Source of the DNA: VRUE01 sp963816785
GTDB lineage: Bacteria > Actinomycetota > Thermoleophilia > Solirubrobacterales > 70-9
Length of the DNA stretch: 64,000 nucleotides
Reading direction: 5' to 3'
Assembly (NCBI GenBank): GCA_963816785.1
Contig: CAWFLL010000004.1
Span: 1-64,000 of the forward strand
The notes beneath the pieces were generated by a model. That model was not told the DNA's origin. It did no database searches and was given only the letters and a program-made list of their open reading frames with translations. Positions within the stretch are counted from its first letter, which is position 1. Each line of letters opens with the position of its first letter. The translations under genes were made by a program, and so were the position numbers. Shown here piece after piece: positions 25,642 to 34,537 of the stretch.

Positions 25642-26703
25642 ATGCGCATCGCCTCGATCGAGGTCGTTCCCTACGCGCTTCCGTTTCGAGAGCCGTATGT
25701 CACCGCTGCCGGCAGCCTCGAGCGCCGGGAGATGGTGCTGCTGCGCCTGATCACCACGGAGGGAATCGTCGGGCTCGGCGAAGCCGTTCCGCTGTCCCTC
25801 CGCGGCGGGACCGACCTGGCGCGGGTGGTCACCGAACTAGAACAGCTCGGCGAGCGGGACAGCCTCGACGAGCCGACCCTGGCCGGTGATGTGCTCGCGC
25901 TCTCGGCTCCGGCTCGCTGCGCGGCGCTGACCGCCCTGGCAGACCTGCGGGGGAAGCGAGCCGAGGCCGAGCACGGGGTGGCCTCCGAGTCTCCCCCGCC
26001 GCCGGTCCGCTGCAACGCAACCCTCTCGGCCGGAAAGCCCGGCGCGGTGGCCACCGAAGCGCTGGCGTGGGCCGATGACGGCTTCTCCTCCTTCAAGGTC
26101 AAGCTGGGCACCGGGGAGGACCTCGAGCAGGTGCGGGCGGTCCGCGAGGCGGTCGGGCCGGAGGCGCGGATCAGGGTCGATGCAAACGGCGCCTGGGATG
26201 TGGAGACCGCGAAGCGCACGCTCTGCGAGCTGGAGTCGCTCGACGTCGAGCTGGCCGAGCAGCCGGTCGCAAGCTCCGAGGAGGCCGTCGCGGTGGCGGG
26301 GGCGACGTCGATCCCGATCGCCGCCGATGAGAGCGTCGCCAGCCGTGCCGAGGCGGAGCGGGCGGTCGCGATGGGAGCCTGGTCCCTGACCGGGGTCAAG
26401 CTCTCCAAGGTCGGCGGCATGGAGGCGGCGATCGAGATCGCCGAGGTCCTCCCGACCTACATCTCGAGCGCGCTCGACGGCCCGGTCGGAATCGCGGCTG
26501 CCGCCCAGGTCGCGGAGACGCTGAGCGAGGCCGGAGGAGAGGCCGGGCTCGACCTCGCCCATGGGCTGGCGACCCAGCGCCTGTTCGCCGGCACCGTCGC
26601 CGCGGTCGGGTGTGAGCTGCAGGGCGAGATGCTCCACCCGCCGGCAGGGCCCGGGCTCGGCGTCGAGATCGACGAGGCGGCGCTCGCAGCACACCGCCTC
26701 TAG
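25642..26703 (+). CDS. menC: o-succinylbenzoate synthase (enolase superfamily)
   Basis: Muconate-lactonising-enzyme subgroup of 353 aa; dehydrates SHCHC to o-succinylbenzoate. Catalytic and metal residues are visible in FKVKLGTG (second-strand Lys), RVDANGAWD (Asp), LAEQPV (Glu), IAADESV (Asp/Glu) and GVKLSKVGG (Lys base). The same family includes dipeptide epimerases, and sequence alone cannot exclude that activity, but the place between menA and menD makes MenC the best call. No N-succinylamino-acid racemase context is seen. Confidence 0.82.
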   Translation: MRIASIEVVPYALPFREPYVTAAGSLERREMVLLRLITTEGIVGLGEAVPLSLRGGTDLARVVTELEQLGERDSLDEPTLAGDVLALSAPARCAALTALADLRGKRAEAEHGVASESPPPPVRCNATLSAGKPGAVATEALAWADDGFSSFKVKLGTGEDLEQVRAVREAVGPEARIRVDANGAWDVETAKRTLCELESLDVELAEQPVASSEEAVAVAGATSIPIAADESVASRAEAERAVAMGAWSLTGVKLSKVGGMEAAIEIAEVLPTYISSALDGPVGIAAAAQVAETLSEAGGEAGLDLAHGLATQRLFAGTVAAVGCELQGEMLHPPAGPGLGVEIDEAALAAHRL

Positions 26704-26722
26704 GACCCCGTAGGTTCCCGAC

Positions 26723-26784
26723 ATGAGTGCGGAGCGAGCAAGCGTGCATGTCTGGTTCTTCGTGCAGCGAGCGAAGCACGAAAG
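26723..26784 (+). repeat. dispersed gene-start repeat, family B, copy 3
   Basis: The best-preserved copy, in the 87-nt gap between menC and menD. In the transcribed direction it reads GAGTGCGGAGCGAGCAAGCG, TGCATGTCTGGTTC, then TTCGTGCAGCGAGCGAAGCA with CGAAAGG. The second half contains a hairpin with arms TTCGTGC and GCACGAA. Its end AAAGG lies 5 nt before the menD ATG and serves as the Shine-Dalgarno. Same orientation relative to the genes as copies 1, 2 and 4. Confidence 0.8.
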
Positions 26785-26790
26785 GCATTA

Positions 26791-28539
26791 ATGGACGGGA
26801 CCAACGCCAACACCGCGCTTGCCTCCGCCTTCGTCGAGGAGCTGGCGCGCTGCGGGGTGCGGAGCGCGGTCCTCTCCCCCGGCTCGCGATCGACGCCGCT
26901 GGCGGTCGCGCTCTGGCGGCAGCCGGAGATCGACGTCACGGTGATCGTCGACGAGCGCTCCGCCGCCTATTTCGCGCTCGGCGCCGCCCAGGCCGCCGGC
27001 TCGCCGGTCGCGATCCTCTGCACCTCGGGGACGGCGGCGGCCAACCTCCACCCGGCGATCTGCGAGGCCGATCACTCGGCGATCCCGCTGGTCGCGCTGA
27101 CGGCCGACCGGCCACCGGAGCTACGCGGGATCGGCGCCGGACAGACGATCGACCAACTGAAGCTGTACGGCTCCTCGGTCCGCTGGTTCAGCGAAGTCGG
27201 GACCCACGGCGCCGACGACGAGGGCCTTCTTCATTACCGCTCGACCGCCTGCCGCGCCTTCGCCTGCGCTCGCGGCGACCCCCGGCCTGGCCCGGTCCAC
27301 CTCAACCTGCCGTGGCGCGAGCCCCTTGCCCCGCTGGCCGCCGATGGAGCCGTTACGGCGACCGACGAGCTCGCGCTGGAGGGACGGCCCGACCGCCCGC
27401 TCACCGCGGTGACACCGATCGACCTCGAGCCCTCCGAATTCCTGCTGGAGGAGGTGGCGAGGCACATCGACGAGGCGCTCTCCGGCGTGATTGTCGCCGG
27501 GCGCCAACTCGACCCCGAGCTGCGTGAGCCCCTCACCGACCTCGCCCGGGTCGCCGGCTTCCCGATTCTCGCCGAGCCGACCTCCCAGATCCGCTGCGGG
27601 CCGCATGATCGCTCCCACGTCGTCACCGCCTACGACCTCCTGCTGCGGGACGAGAGATTTCGGACCAGCGTCGTTCCCGACCTCGTGCTGCGGTTCGGCG
27701 AGATGCCGACCAGCAAGCCGCTGCGGGCATGGCTCGCGCAGTCGGGCGCCGACCAGATCGTCGTCGACCCGTTGGGCGGTTGGAACGAGCCGACCCGCCG
27801 CGCGGCGGCGCTGCTCCGCGCCGACCCGACCGAGCTCGCCGCCGGGTGGGCGGCGCGGCTCGGCGAGGACCGCGAGCCGCCCCGTCCCTGGCTCGAGGCC
27901 GAGCGCACCGCGCGGGGCGCGATCGATGCCGAGCTGGAGGGTCTCGACGCGCTGACCGAGCCGGGACTGCACGCCGCGCTCGGCGCCGCCCACAGCGACG
28001 GGGACCTCATCTACACGGCCTCGAGCATGCCGATCCGCGACCAGGAGGCCTTCCTCGGCCCGGTCGACGCCGACGCGCTCTTCCTCTGCAACCGCGGCGC
28101 GAATGGGATCGACGGCCTCATTTCGTCGGGCATCGGCGCCGCCCACGCGACCGGGAGGCCGACGACGATCGTCAGCGGCGAGCTCGGACTCCTTCACGAC
28201 CTCGGCGGCCTTGCCGCCCTGCGCGACGTCACGACCCCGGTCCGGATCGTCGTCATCGACAACGGCGGCGGCGGGATCTTCCATTTCCTCCCCCAGGAGT
28301 CCGCGCTCGACCGGCTCGAGTTCGAGGCGCTGCTCGGGACCCCGCGGGGGGTCAGCGTGGCCCGTGCGGCGAACCTCTTCGAGCTGCCCCACAGCCGCAT
28401 CGGCTCGCTATCCGAGCTCCCCGAGGCGCTCGACGCCGGGACCAGCCTGATCGAGGTGAGGGCCGATCGCCACACCAACGTCGAGCTGCACCGCCGCCTC
28501 GCCGACCGGGTCGCTGAGGCGCTCAAATCAGTTTCGTGA
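26791..28539 (+). CDS. menD: SEPHCHC synthase (menaquinone synthesis)
   Basis: Thiamine-diphosphate enzyme of 582 aa joining isochorismate and 2-oxoglutarate to 2-succinyl-5-enolpyruvyl-6-hydroxy-3-cyclohexene-1-carboxylate. The N-terminus ANTALASAFVEELARCGVR, SPGSRSTPLAVAL, the cofactor-activating Glu in VDERSAAYFALG, and the arginine-rich NLPWREPLAP are typical. The C-terminal half has FLCNRGANGIDGLISSGIGA and IVVIDNGGGGIFHFLPQ. The ATG at 26791 is set by the ribosome-binding site at the end of the family B repeat. Confidence 0.95.
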   Translation: MDGTNANTALASAFVEELARCGVRSAVLSPGSRSTPLAVALWRQPEIDVTVIVDERSAAYFALGAAQAAGSPVAILCTSGTAAANLHPAICEADHSAIPLVALTADRPPELRGIGAGQTIDQLKLYGSSVRWFSEVGTHGADDEGLLHYRSTACRAFACARGDPRPGPVHLNLPWREPLAPLAADGAVTATDELALEGRPDRPLTAVTPIDLEPSEFLLEEVARHIDEALSGVIVAGRQLDPELREPLTDLARVAGFPILAEPTSQIRCGPHDRSHVVTAYDLLLRDERFRTSVVPDLVLRFGEMPTSKPLRAWLAQSGADQIVVDPLGGWNEPTRRAAALLRADPTELAAGWAARLGEDREPPRPWLEAERTARGAIDAELEGLDALTEPGLHAALGAAHSDGDLIYTASSMPIRDQEAFLGPVDADALFLCNRGANGIDGLISSGIGAAHATGRPTTIVSGELGLLHDLGGLAALRDVTTPVRIVVIDNGGGGIFHFLPQESALDRLEFEALLGTPRGVSVARAANLFELPHSRIGSLSELPEALDAGTSLIEVRADRHTNVELHRRLADRVAEALKSVS

Positions 28540-28598
28540 CATGTGAGATTGCGTCTGGGTCCGCTATTCGGACACAAGTGCAATCTCACCTGTCGCGA
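28534..28598 (+). repeat. palindromic intergenic repeat, family A, copy 3
   Basis: Begins at the menD stop and fills the gap to the convergent propeller gene. Perfect outer arms GTGAGATTGC (28543-28552) and GCAATCTCAC (28580-28589), inner arms around GGGTCCG and CGGACAC, and further outer pairing GTGACA with TGTCGC. It can fold into a hairpin of about 60 nt without a T-run, so it may act as a transcript end or mRNA stabiliser for either gene, but is not a standard terminator. Confidence 0.75.
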
Positions 28599-28604
28599 CC
28601 ATGC

Positions 28605-29648
28605 TCAGCAGCCGATCCGGCCGGCCTCGCGACCGGGGCCGGGCCGCCAGGCGGCACTGGACAGATTCGAGTCTCGGCGCCGGAGAAGGGTGCTGCGGCA
28701 GCTGCCATCGGCGTTGATCTGCGCAATCGAGCTGGGTCGCTGACGGGTCGACTCGCTGGGCACGTCTGTGTACGCGATCCGCTCCCCGGAGGGATCCCAA
28801 CTCGGCCAGAGCTCGAACGTGGAGGGGCTGCGGGTGAGGCGGCGCAAGTCGGAGCCGTCGGCGTTTGCAACGTAGAGGTCGGCGGTCGTCTCGATGTCTC
28901 GGTTGCTTCCGCGACGTCCCACAGTCCCTTCGTGCAGGCGAAGGAGGGCGATTCTCGATCCCTCGGGCGAATACACGGGTAACGCACCACGGTCGAGGAT
29001 CAGATGGGTCCGCCCGCTGCTGAGGTCGAGGGCGACGACTTCGGGATCATCGCTCCTGCGATCGTCGACGCGGGTGGTCAGCAGCGTCGACCCATCCGGT
29101 GAGAACGAAGAGCCGGAGTAGCTGAGGCCATCGCGCCACGGCGTCAGCCGTCGCCGTTTGCCCGTCACCAGGTCGACCGCCCAGATCGAGGTGCTTTCGA
29201 AATCATCCCCGGAATCCGTCGCGATGAGGCTGCCGAACTCGGGACGGGAGACGGTGAAGGCGAGCGTCCTGCCGTCGGGAGAGAAGGTCGGGAGGATCGC
29301 CCCGGCACTCCCGGGGACGAGCTTGAAGCCGCCCCCCGCGACCGAGGCGATGTAGATCCGGATCGACCCGGCGTGGAATCCGGCCACGGCGAGCCGGCCG
29401 CCGTCCGGCGACCAGGCCACTGGAAATTCAGGGATCAGTTCCGCGCGGGCCGCGCTGCGGGCATTTCCCAGTGGGCGGATATCCGTCCCATCCGCGGCGG
29501 CCGTTCGCAGGTGGGCGACCCGGGTCTCGAGCGATTCCTCGGTGAAGGCGATCCGCGGGCCCTCCGGCACCCCCGCGTCCGCAGTGCTCGCCGCCAACAC
29601 GAGCAGCGCCGCCCCTGCGGCGACGATCGCTCGACGGGGTGCTTTCAC
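28605..29648 (-). CDS. secreted TolB-like beta-propeller protein
   Basis: A 347-aa exported protein. Signal peptide at 1-25 (APRRAIVAAGAALLVLAAS, cleavage near ADA-GV). The rest is built of PD40/WD40-like repeats: VAWSPDGGRLAVAG, PTFSPDGRTLAFTV, SSFSPDGSTLLTTR, PVYSPEGSRIALLR, PSWDPSGERIAYTD, i.e. a propeller of six or so blades as in the C-terminal domain of TolB. Function unknown; ligand or protein binding outside the cell is likely. The GTG start overlaps the menF stop by 4 nt, so it is probably cotranscribed with ilvB-ilvN-menF. Confidence 0.83.
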   Translation of the reverse strand: MKAPRRAIVAAGAALLVLAASTADAGVPEGPRIAFTEESLETRVAHLRTAAADGTDIRPLGNARSAARAELIPEFPVAWSPDGGRLAVAGFHAGSIRIYIASVAGGGFKLVPGSAGAILPTFSPDGRTLAFTVSRPEFGSLIATDSGDDFESTSIWAVDLVTGKRRRLTPWRDGLSYSGSSFSPDGSTLLTTRVDDRRSDDPEVVALDLSSGRTHLILDRGALPVYSPEGSRIALLRLHEGTVGRRGSNRDIETTADLYVANADGSDLRRLTRSPSTFELWPSWDPSGERIAYTDVPSESTRQRPSSIAQINADGSCRSTLLRRRDSNLSSAAWRPGPGREAGRIGC

Positions 29649-31045
29649 TCGGCCAACATCGGCAGCAGGGCCTCGAGCTTGACCTCGGTCTCGGCCAGCT
29701 CGGCGGCCGGGTCGGAGCCGGCGACGATGCCGCCGCCCGCGTAGAGGTGCGCCTCGCGGTCGCGGAGGATCGCGCTGCGGAGGGCGACGCAGAATTCGCC
29801 GTCCTCGGTCGCGTCCATCCAGCCGACGGGACCGGCGTACCAGCCGCGGTCCATTCCCTCGAGCTCGACGATCGCCTCGCGGGCAGCCGGGCCGGGGTCG
29901 CCGCCGACCGCGGGCGTCGGGTGAAGCAGCCCGGCCAGGGCGATCGCCGAGCGCGGTTCGGCCAGCTGCGCGATCACCGGCGTCGCCAGGTGCTGGATGT
30001 TGGCCACCTTGACGACCTCCGGCTCATCCGCCGCCTCGACCCAGACGGCGTGCGGGCGCAACGAGCGGACGATCTCGTCGGCGACGATCCGGTGCTCGCG
30101 GCGGTCCTTGTCGCTGCGCAGCAGCTGCTCCGCGAGATGGTCGTCGATGGCAGGGTCAGAGCTGCGCCGGGTCGAGCCCGCGAGGGCCACGGTCGAGGCG
30201 CCGGCGCCCGAGCGGCGGATGAGGAGCTCGGGGCTGGCCCCGAGGAAGGCGGCCTCGGGCGTCCCGCAACAAAAGCAGAAGCAGGAGGGGAAATGCTCGC
30301 GGAGGGCGCCGAAGACCGCTCCCGGATCGTGGGCGGATGGCGCGGTCACGACCACCTCGCGGGCAAGGACGACCTTCTCCAGGCCGCCGGCGCCGATCCG
30401 CTCGGTGGCATCGGCGACGGCCTGCTCGAAGTCCCCCGGCGGGCGGGCGCTGCGGATCGTCGGCCGGTCGGTTCGGTGCGGGTCGATCAGCGCCAGCGGG
30501 TCGGGCCGGAGGCCCGCGAACCTCGCCTCGACCCGCTCGATCGCCGCGGCGGGGTCCTCGTTCGGGGAGACGACGAGGTTGGCCGTGAGGAAGGTCTCCT
30601 CGCCATGCCTGCAGAGGGAGATCTCCGGCAGGATCATCGAAGCTGGCGGGAAGGACGACCACGGTCTCGTCGCCGCGCCTTCCGGGTCGAATGCGAATCC
30701 ACCCGTCCAGACTGCCCCGGCGCCGGCGGGCAGGCCGGCGGGCTCATCGATAACGGCGCCCTCGCCCAGCCGGACGCACTCGCCGGCGACCTCATCGAAC
30801 CGCTCCGGCCCCCGCGAGACGGACTCATGTGCCGTTCCGAACCCGGCGAGCGCGAACCCCCGGTCGGGCTGCTCCCAGCAGAACCAGCGGTCCGAGGCCA
30901 GCCGCGAGGCGAACACCGTGGCGCTGGGGTCAATGCCCTCGACAGGCCGGGTGACGCTGACCAGGGTCCGCCGGCCGGAACGGACCGCTCGTTCGGCGAC
31001 CTTGCCGAGACCCGCTGTCAGGCTCTCAATCGCTGCCTCTACCAA
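29645..31045 (-). CDS. menF: isochorismate synthase
   Basis: Chorismate-utilising enzyme of 466 aa making isochorismate for menaquinone. The C-terminal half holds the family blocks FLGASPELLIRRSG, STVALAGSTRRS, EHRIVADEIVRSLRP, VKVANIQHLATPV, and LHPTPAVGGDPG. GLEKVVLAREVVV carries the catalytic-base lysine region of MenF/EntC-type enzymes. The start is probably TTG at 31045, which lies 20 nt inside the end of ilvN; a later start is possible. The other men genes are 2-9 kb away, so the cluster is split. Confidence 0.87.
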   Translation of the reverse strand: MVEAAIESLTAGLGKVAERAVRSGRRTLVSVTRPVEGIDPSATVFASRLASDRWFCWEQPDRGFALAGFGTAHESVSRGPERFDEVAGECVRLGEGAVIDEPAGLPAGAGAVWTGGFAFDPEGAATRPWSSFPPASMILPEISLCRHGEETFLTANLVVSPNEDPAAAIERVEARFAGLRPDPLALIDPHRTDRPTIRSARPPGDFEQAVADATERIGAGGLEKVVLAREVVVTAPSAHDPGAVFGALREHFPSCFCFCCGTPEAAFLGASPELLIRRSGAGASTVALAGSTRRSSDPAIDDHLAEQLLRSDKDRREHRIVADEIVRSLRPHAVWVEAADEPEVVKVANIQHLATPVIAQLAEPRSAIALAGLLHPTPAVGGDPGPAAREAIVELEGMDRGWYAGPVGWMDATEDGEFCVALRSAILRDREAHLYAGGGIVAGSDPAAELAETEVKLEALLPMLAE

Positions 31046-31571
31046 TCGCGATCTCGCCGGTCCGCACCATCTCGATCAGGCCGTGGGGGCGGATCATCCG
31101 CTCGAAGGCCTCGATCTTGTCGGCCGAGCCGGTGACCTCGATCGTCAGCGTTCGTTTCGAGACATCGACGATCTTCGCCCGGAAGATCTCGGCGAACTGG
31201 ATGATCTCGGCCCGGTTCTCGACCGCCGCCGAGACTTTGAACATCGCCATCTCGCGGGCGACGGTCTCGGCCGGCTCCATGTCGCGGATTTTCAGGACGT
31301 TGACCAGCTTGTGGAGCTGCTTCGTGACCTGGTCGATCGGGTGGACGGCGCCGTCGAGCGTCAGCGTGATCCTCGAGATGCTGGGGTCGTCGGTCGGCCC
31401 GACCGCGAGGGTGTCGATGTTGAAGCCGCGCCGCGAGAAGAGCCCGGCGATCCGCGCCAGCACTCCCGGCTTGTTCTCGACCAGGATCGAGAGGATGTGC
31501 TTGCGCCCGCTCAGCTGCCCGGGAACGTGAAGATCCTCGAGCTTGACCAGCTGGGGTGTCCCGGCCTCCAT
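31026..31571 (-). CDS. ilvN: acetolactate synthase small (regulatory) subunit
   Basis: Regulatory subunit of 181 aa that binds valine and activates IlvB. N-terminal ACT domain HILSILVENKPGVLARIAGL, FSRRGFNIDTLAVGPTDD, then the C-terminal domain with EMAMFKVSAAVENRAEI and FERMIRPHGLIEMVRTGEIAI. The ATG overlaps the ilvB stop by 1 nt (TGATG), and the end overlaps menF by 20 nt. Length and domain order are normal. Confidence 0.95.
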   Translation of the reverse strand: MEAGTPQLVKLEDLHVPGQLSGRKHILSILVENKPGVLARIAGLFSRRGFNIDTLAVGPTDDPSISRITLTLDGAVHPIDQVTKQLHKLVNVLKIRDMEPAETVAREMAMFKVSAAVENRAEIIQFAEIFRAKIVDVSKRTLTIEVTGSADKIEAFERMIRPHGLIEMVRTGEIAIGRGSD

Positions 31572-33268
31572 CAGCTCACCACCTCGGGTGCCTCGACCAT
31601 GTCGCGGGCCGCCTGCCCGGGCGGGATCATCGGGTAGCAGTTCTCCTCCTGGGCGACCCGCACGTCGAGCAGCACCGGCCCCTCGGTCTCGATCGCGCTC
31701 ACCATCGCCTTCTCGAGGTCGGTGGAGCTCTCGCACCGCATCCCGGTCGCTCCGAACGCCTCGGCTAGCTTGACCCAGTCCGGGCTCGCGCCCATCTGGA
31801 CGGCGCTGTAGCGACGGTCCCAGAAAAGCTCCTGCCACTGGCGGACCATCCCCATGTAGCCGTTGTTCATCAGGAAGACCTTGACCGGGATCTCTTCGTT
31901 GACGCAGGTCGCGAGCTCCTGGCAGGTCATGATCAGGCTGCCGTCCCCGGCCAGGCAGACAACCTGCTCATCGGGCTGCGCGACCTTGGCGCCGATCGCC
32001 GCCGGCAGCCCAAAGCCCATCGTGCCGAGCCCGCCGGAATTGATCCAGCGGCGCGGCTTCTCGAAGCCGTAGTACTGCGCCGCCCACATCTGATGCTGGC
32101 CGACGTCAGAGGTGATGATCGCGTCCCCCTGGGTCGCCCGGTGCATCGCCTCGATCATGAACTGGGGCTTGATCTCCCCGTCCTTGCCGGGCTCGTAGCG
32201 CAGCGGGTGCTCCTCCTGCCAGGCGTGGAGCTGCTTCCACCAGGCATCGAGGCGCGACGGGTCGGTTTGCAGGGCCCGGTACTCGCGAGTCAGCTCGGGC
32301 AGCACCAGCTTGACGTCGCCGACGATCGGGATGTGGGCGCCGACGTTCTTGGAGATCTCGGCCGGGTCGATGTCGAGGTGGATGACTTTCGCGTTCGGCG
32401 CGAACTCGGCGAGTTTGCCGGTGATCCGGTCGTCGAAGCGGGCGCCGATCGCGACGATCAGGTCGGCGTTGTCAATCGCCCAGTTGGCGGTCACGGTGCC
32501 GTGCATGCCGAGCATCCCGAGCCACTGCTCGTGGGAGGCCGGGATGGCACCGAGGCCCATCAGCGTCGAGGTGACGGGAAAGCGGTCCGCGCTCGCCAGC
32601 TCGCGGAGCTCCTCGGAGGCGTTGCCGTTGATCACCCCGCCGCCGGTGTAGAGGATCGGCCGCTTCGCGTTGGCGAGCGCTTTGGCGGCGATCCGCACCT
32701 GTTTGAGGTTGCCCTTGCTCATCGGCCGGTATCCCGGCAGCTCGACCGGCTCGGTGCGCGGGACGTACTCGATCTCGGCCCGAGAGAGGTCCTGCGGGAT
32801 GTCGATCAGGACCGGCCCCGGGCGGCCGGTCGAGGCGACGTGGAAGGCCTCGTGCACGTACTCGGGGATCTGGCGCGGATCGGTGACCTGGAAGGAGTGC
32901 TTGACGAAGGGCAGGGTCGCCCCGAGGATGTCGGCCTCCTGGAACCCGTCGGTCCCGATCAGCTCGGTCCTGACCTGGCCGGTGACGAACACCGTCGGGA
33001 CCGAGTCCATCATCGCGTCGGCGATCGAGGTGACCAGGTTCGTCGCACCCGGGCCCGAGGTCGCGAACGCGACCCCGACCCGTCCGGAGGCCTTCGCATA
33101 GCCCTCGGCGGCGTGACCGCCGCCCTGCTCGTGGCGGACCTGGATGTGGCGGAAACCGGCGTCGACGAGCGCGTCGTAGGTCGGTAGGTTGGCGCCGCCG
33201 GGGATGCCGAAGATGTCCTTGACACCCGCGGCCTTGAGGCTTTCCATCAACGTATCAGCGGCTCTCAT
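31571..33268 (-). CDS. ilvB: acetolactate synthase large subunit
   Basis: Thiamine-diphosphate and FAD enzyme of 565 aa; condenses pyruvate to acetolactate (valine/leucine) or with 2-oxobutyrate to acetohydroxybutyrate (isoleucine). Catalytic Glu in RHEQGGGHAAEGYAKASG, then SGPGATNLVTSIADA, and the cofactor-binding LAGDGSLIMTCQEL followed by VFLMNNGYMGMVRQWQ. The ATG at 33268 sits 7 nt after a GAGGA that belongs to the family B repeat. First gene of ilvB-ilvN-menF-propeller. No leader peptide was found upstream, unlike leuA. Confidence 0.95.
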   Translation of the reverse strand: MRAADTLMESLKAAGVKDIFGIPGGANLPTYDALVDAGFRHIQVRHEQGGGHAAEGYAKASGRVGVAFATSGPGATNLVTSIADAMMDSVPTVFVTGQVRTELIGTDGFQEADILGATLPFVKHSFQVTDPRQIPEYVHEAFHVASTGRPGPVLIDIPQDLSRAEIEYVPRTEPVELPGYRPMSKGNLKQVRIAAKALANAKRPILYTGGGVINGNASEELRELASADRFPVTSTLMGLGAIPASHEQWLGMLGMHGTVTANWAIDNADLIVAIGARFDDRITGKLAEFAPNAKVIHLDIDPAEISKNVGAHIPIVGDVKLVLPELTREYRALQTDPSRLDAWWKQLHAWQEEHPLRYEPGKDGEIKPQFMIEAMHRATQGDAIITSDVGQHQMWAAQYYGFEKPRRWINSGGLGTMGFGLPAAIGAKVAQPDEQVVCLAGDGSLIMTCQELATCVNEEIPVKVFLMNNGYMGMVRQWQELFWDRRYSAVQMGASPDWVKLAEAFGATGMRCESSTDLEKAMVSAIETEGPVLLDVRVAQEENCYPMIPPGQAARDMVEAPEVVS

Positions 33269-33273
33269 CGCAT

Positions 33274-33336
33274 GTCCTCGCGCTTCGCTCGCGGCGCGAA
33301 AGACCAGAGATGCACGCTTGCTCGCTCGGCGCTCAT
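33274..33336 (-). repeat. dispersed gene-start repeat, family B, copy 4
   Basis: Between sqdB and ilvB. Plus-strand words: CTCGCGCTTCGCTCGCGGCG, CGAAAGACCAGAGATGCACG, CTTGCTCGCTCGG, CGCTCAT. In the direction of transcription it ends GCGAAGCGCGAGGA, 7 nt before the ilvB ATG, and so carries its ribosome-binding site. Confidence 0.8.
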
Positions 33337-33361
33337 AGGACCGCCGATCCTAGCAGCGGGC

Positions 33362-34537
33362 CTATGCCCGGCCAGCAGGGGATTTGAGCGGGTTCCAGCG
33401 CGTGTGTGGGTCGATCGAGCTCTCGATCACGCGATCCTTGTGGCGCTCGATCGCGTGCAACATCGACTCGACCAGCTCCTCGCCCAGCAGGGTCGGTTCG
33501 AGGCCGAGGTCGAGCAGCTTGGTGTGGGTCGGGTTGTAATAGTGCTTCTCGAGCTCGACCCGCGGGTTCTCGACGTGCTGGACCTCGACCGAGTAGCCCA
33601 GGTGCTCGCCCGCCCCCTTGACCAGCTCGGCCAGCTGCCCGACCGAGAACTGCTCGGTGAACTGGTTGAAGACCCGGAACTCGCCCCGCTCGGCCGGGTT
33701 CTCGACCGCCAGCTCGATGCAGCGCAGCGTGTCGCGGATGTTGAGGAAGCCGCGGGTCTGGCCGCCGGCGCCGTAGACGGTCAGCGGGTGGCCGATCACC
33801 GCCTGCACGCAGAACCGGTTCAGCACCGTGCCGAAGATCTCGTCGTAGTCGAAGCGGGTGATCAACCGCTCGTCGCCGGCGGTCTCCCCGGTCTCGATCC
33901 CGTAGACGACCCCCTGGTTGAGGTCGGTCGCCCGCAGCCCCCAGATCCGGCAGGCAAAGTGGAGATTGGTCGAGTCGTGAACCTTCGAGCAGTGGTAGAG
34001 GGAGCCGGGCTGCTTCGGGAACGGCAGGGTGTCGGTGCGGCCCTTGTGCTCGATCTCGATGAACCCCTCCTCGATGTCGATGTTGGGGGTCCCGTACTCG
34101 CCCATCGTCCCCAGCTTCACCAGGTGGGTGTCGGGGACGTGGTCGCGGAGGCTGAAGAGCAGGTTGAGGGTCCCGATCACGTTCGTGTGCTGAGTCTCGA
34201 CCGCCCGCTGGCGCGACATCATCGAGTAGGGCGCCGAGGGCTGCTCGCCGTAGTGGATAACGGCCTCGGGCCGGGTCTCGGCGACCACCTCGTCGAGGAA
34301 GTCGCCGTCCTCGACCGCGCCGACGTACTGGCGGATCCCCTCGCCGCTCAGCTCCCGCCATGCCTCGATCCGCTCGTCGAGCTCGCGGATCGGGGTCAGC
34401 GAGTCCGTGCCGTGTTCGCGGTGCCAGCGGCGACGGGAGAAGTTATCGACGAGGGCAACCTCGTGGCCACGGGCCGAGAACCTAAGGGCCGTCGGCCAGC
34501 CCAGGTAGCCGTCGCCCCCAAGGATGAGAACGCGCAT
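33362..34537 (-). CDS. sqdB: UDP-sulfoquinovose synthase
   Basis: Extended SDR enzyme of 391 aa that makes UDP-sulfoquinovose from UDP-glucose and sulfite, the head group of sulfolipid (SQDG). Family-specific features: RVLILGGDGYLGWPTAL (NAD site), ALVDNFSRRRWHREHGTDSL split by its motifs, HYGEQPSAPYSMM, KLGTMGEYGTPNIDIEEG, FPKQPGSLYHCSKVHDS with the catalytic Tyr-x3-Lys, and ATDLNQGVVYGIETGET. These match plant SQD1 and bacterial SqdB closely. The partner SqdX/SQD2 transferase is not certain here, although glycosyltransferase genes follow divergently. Confidence 0.9.
   Translation of the reverse strand: MRVLILGGDGYLGWPTALRFSARGHEVALVDNFSRRRWHREHGTDSLTPIRELDERIEAWRELSGEGIRQYVGAVEDGDFLDEVVAETRPEAVIHYGEQPSAPYSMMSRQRAVETQHTNVIGTLNLLFSLRDHVPDTHLVKLGTMGEYGTPNIDIEEGFIEIEHKGRTDTLPFPKQPGSLYHCSKVHDSTNLHFACRIWGLRATDLNQGVVYGIETGETAGDERLITRFDYDEIFGTVLNRFCVQAVIGHPLTVYGAGGQTRGFLNIRDTLRCIELAVENPAERGEFRVFNQFTEQFSVGQLAELVKGAGEHLGYSVEVQHVENPRVELEKHYYNPTHTKLLDLGLEPTLLGEELVESMLHAIERHKDRVIESSIDPHTRWNPLKSPAGRA

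Noticed and set aside
29639..31135. 498-codon plus-strand frame opposite menF
   Set aside because: MenF motifs are clear on the minus strand; this frame shows none.
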